12,093 bases of DNA from Anaerolineales bacterium (GTDB lineage Bacteria; Chloroflexota; Anaerolineae; Anaerolineales; VGOW01). Numbering within the stretch: the stretch's first letter is position 1; every line of letters begins with the position of its first letter. Under the pieces are notes generated by a model. The model was not told the origin of the DNA. It was given only the letters and a program-made list of their open reading frames with translations, and ran no database searches. The translations under genes were made by a program, and so were the position numbers. Positions 11,632-12,093 of the stretch are shown piece by piece. The DNA is taken from NCBI GenBank assembly GCA_919901875.1, contig CAKKQG010000159.1:1-12093 (forward strand), written 5' to 3'.

Positions 11632-11701
11632 GAACGCTGATGACGCTGAAGTGCGCTGACGTTCGCTGATAGAAAAATCAGCGCGCTTCGCGTCAGCGTT
11701 C
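11632..11701. terminator. CGCTGA-word inverted repeat at the operon end, possible bidirectional terminator
   Basis: The left arm GAACGCTGATGACGCTGAAG and onward (11632-11670) is complementary with gaps to ATCAGCGCGCTTCGCGTCAG and onward (11677-11701), around AGAAAA. It begins six bases after the aroKB stop and is followed by GGTTTTTAT. It separates two convergent genes, so it may end transcription from both. The rest of the gap, 11702-11766, shows nothing I can support. Confidence 0.6.
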
Positions 11702-11766
11702 TGGTTTTTATACGGGTAGAGTCAATCTATCTATTCATAATGTTTGCAAAACACTCGGTGTCTTTT

Positions 11767-12093
11767 TTATTCATACACCTTCTCCCCCTCCACCTCCGCA
11801 TTTTGCGCGTCGGCTTCCACGTCGCGCGCGGTGGGTTTCTCGCCGAGCAGCGTTTTGTAATACTCATGTTGGATCACCAGATTCATAATTTCATTCGTCC
11901 CCGTCCAGATCATCATTAAACGCGTGTCGCGCAATAAGCGTTCGATTGGGTAGACGTTGGTGTAGCCGATGCCGCCCATGATCTGCATGGCGTCGTTCAC
12001 CACATCCCACGCCGCCTCGGTCGCAAACTTTTTCGACTCGGAAACGAGCCGCCGCAACAAAGATGGTTCGCCGTTGGCATCAATCGCCCGCGC
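11767..12093 (-). CDS. Acyl-CoA dehydrogenase, C-terminal part (cut by window edge)
   Basis: The last 108 residues are visible; the frame is open to the window edge, so the start lies outside. The stretch [20 protein letters not shown] followed by [20 protein letters not shown] is the C-terminal signature of the FAD-dependent acyl-CoA dehydrogenase family (Q-x-x-G-G-x-G-Y, P-x-x-R, R-D, G-T-x-E-I). In the short- and medium-chain enzymes the catalytic glutamate directly precedes G-T (Y-E-G-T); here that position is Thr (WTGT). The base may therefore sit elsewhere, as in isovaleryl-CoA and long-chain dehydrogenases, so the substrate class cannot be named. A charged tail ([18 protein letters not shown]) ends the protein. 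It converges on the aromatic operon and has no evident link to it. Confidence 0.9.
   Translation of the reverse strand, partial: ARAIDANGEPSLLRRLVSESKKFATEAAWDVVNDAMQIMGGIGYTNVYPIERLLRDTRLMMIWTGTNEIMNLVIQHEYYKTLLGEKPTARDVEADAQNAEVEGEKVYE

Noticed and set aside
3204..11701. CRISPR array or transposon ends among the repeats
   Set aside because: The repeats are short degenerate words or single palindromes without regular unique spacers, and there are no cas or transposase genes and no target duplications that I can see.
11751..11768. Small hairpin with T run (ACAC-TCG-GTGT then TTTTTT) as a plus-strand terminator
   Set aside because: The stem is only four base pairs and the T run is next to the stop of the convergent gene; the larger inverted repeat at 11632-11701 is a better candidate.

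Overview
The window most likely comes from a member of the Chloroflexota, probably an Anaerolineae-type bacterium. This is an inference from three things: the NurA nuclease paired with a stand-alone HAS-barrel protein, the aromatic gene set with a fused shikimate kinase/dehydroquinate synthase, and the many low-complexity 'word' repeats and palindromes between genes. No rRNA, tRNA, CRISPR array or transposase was found.

Left part (1-2499). Three minus-strand genes run leftwards: a NurA-family nuclease, a HAS-barrel protein two bases after it, and the N-terminal part of a GxxExxY (PD-(D/E)XK-like) protein cut by the window edge. Divergent from them is a small zincin-type metallopeptidase, ending in a strong hairpin.

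Centre and right (2500-11625). This is a plus-strand aromatic amino acid operon: aroH (chorismate mutase), a type I-beta DAHP synthase, tyrA, aroA, aroE, aroC, a surface lipoprotein gene, and an aroK-aroB fusion. Together they provide the first step (DAHP synthase), dehydroquinate synthase, shikimate dehydrogenase, shikimate kinase, EPSP synthase and chorismate synthase. Chorismate mutase and prephenate dehydrogenase then lead towards tyrosine. Dehydroquinase and prephenate dehydratase are not in the window.

The main discovery candidate lies just before aroH. A 23-codon leader peptide (2641-2712) has six Phe/Tyr codons among seven consecutive codons (FSYFYFY). It is followed by a perfect 13-bp terminator hairpin with a T tract (2741-2771). 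An upstream segment (2697-2708) can pair with the 5' arm and loop of that terminator (11 of 12 positions), and a segment directly after the aromatic codons can sequester the first segment. This is the full architecture of ribosome-mediated transcription attenuation, apparently sensing Phe/Tyr.

The second theme is repeats. Nearly every gene junction in the operon carries an array or inverted repeat built from a short degenerate word, with a different word at each junction; several start codons directly abut the repeat and lack a Shine-Dalgarno. Similar words and GTAGGGGCG-type palindromes also sit in frame inside tyrA, aroA, aroE, aroC and aroKB, in two cases within or beside active-site loops.

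Right edge (11767-12093). A convergent minus-strand gene encodes the C-terminal end of an acyl-CoA dehydrogenase, separated from the operon by a large inverted repeat.
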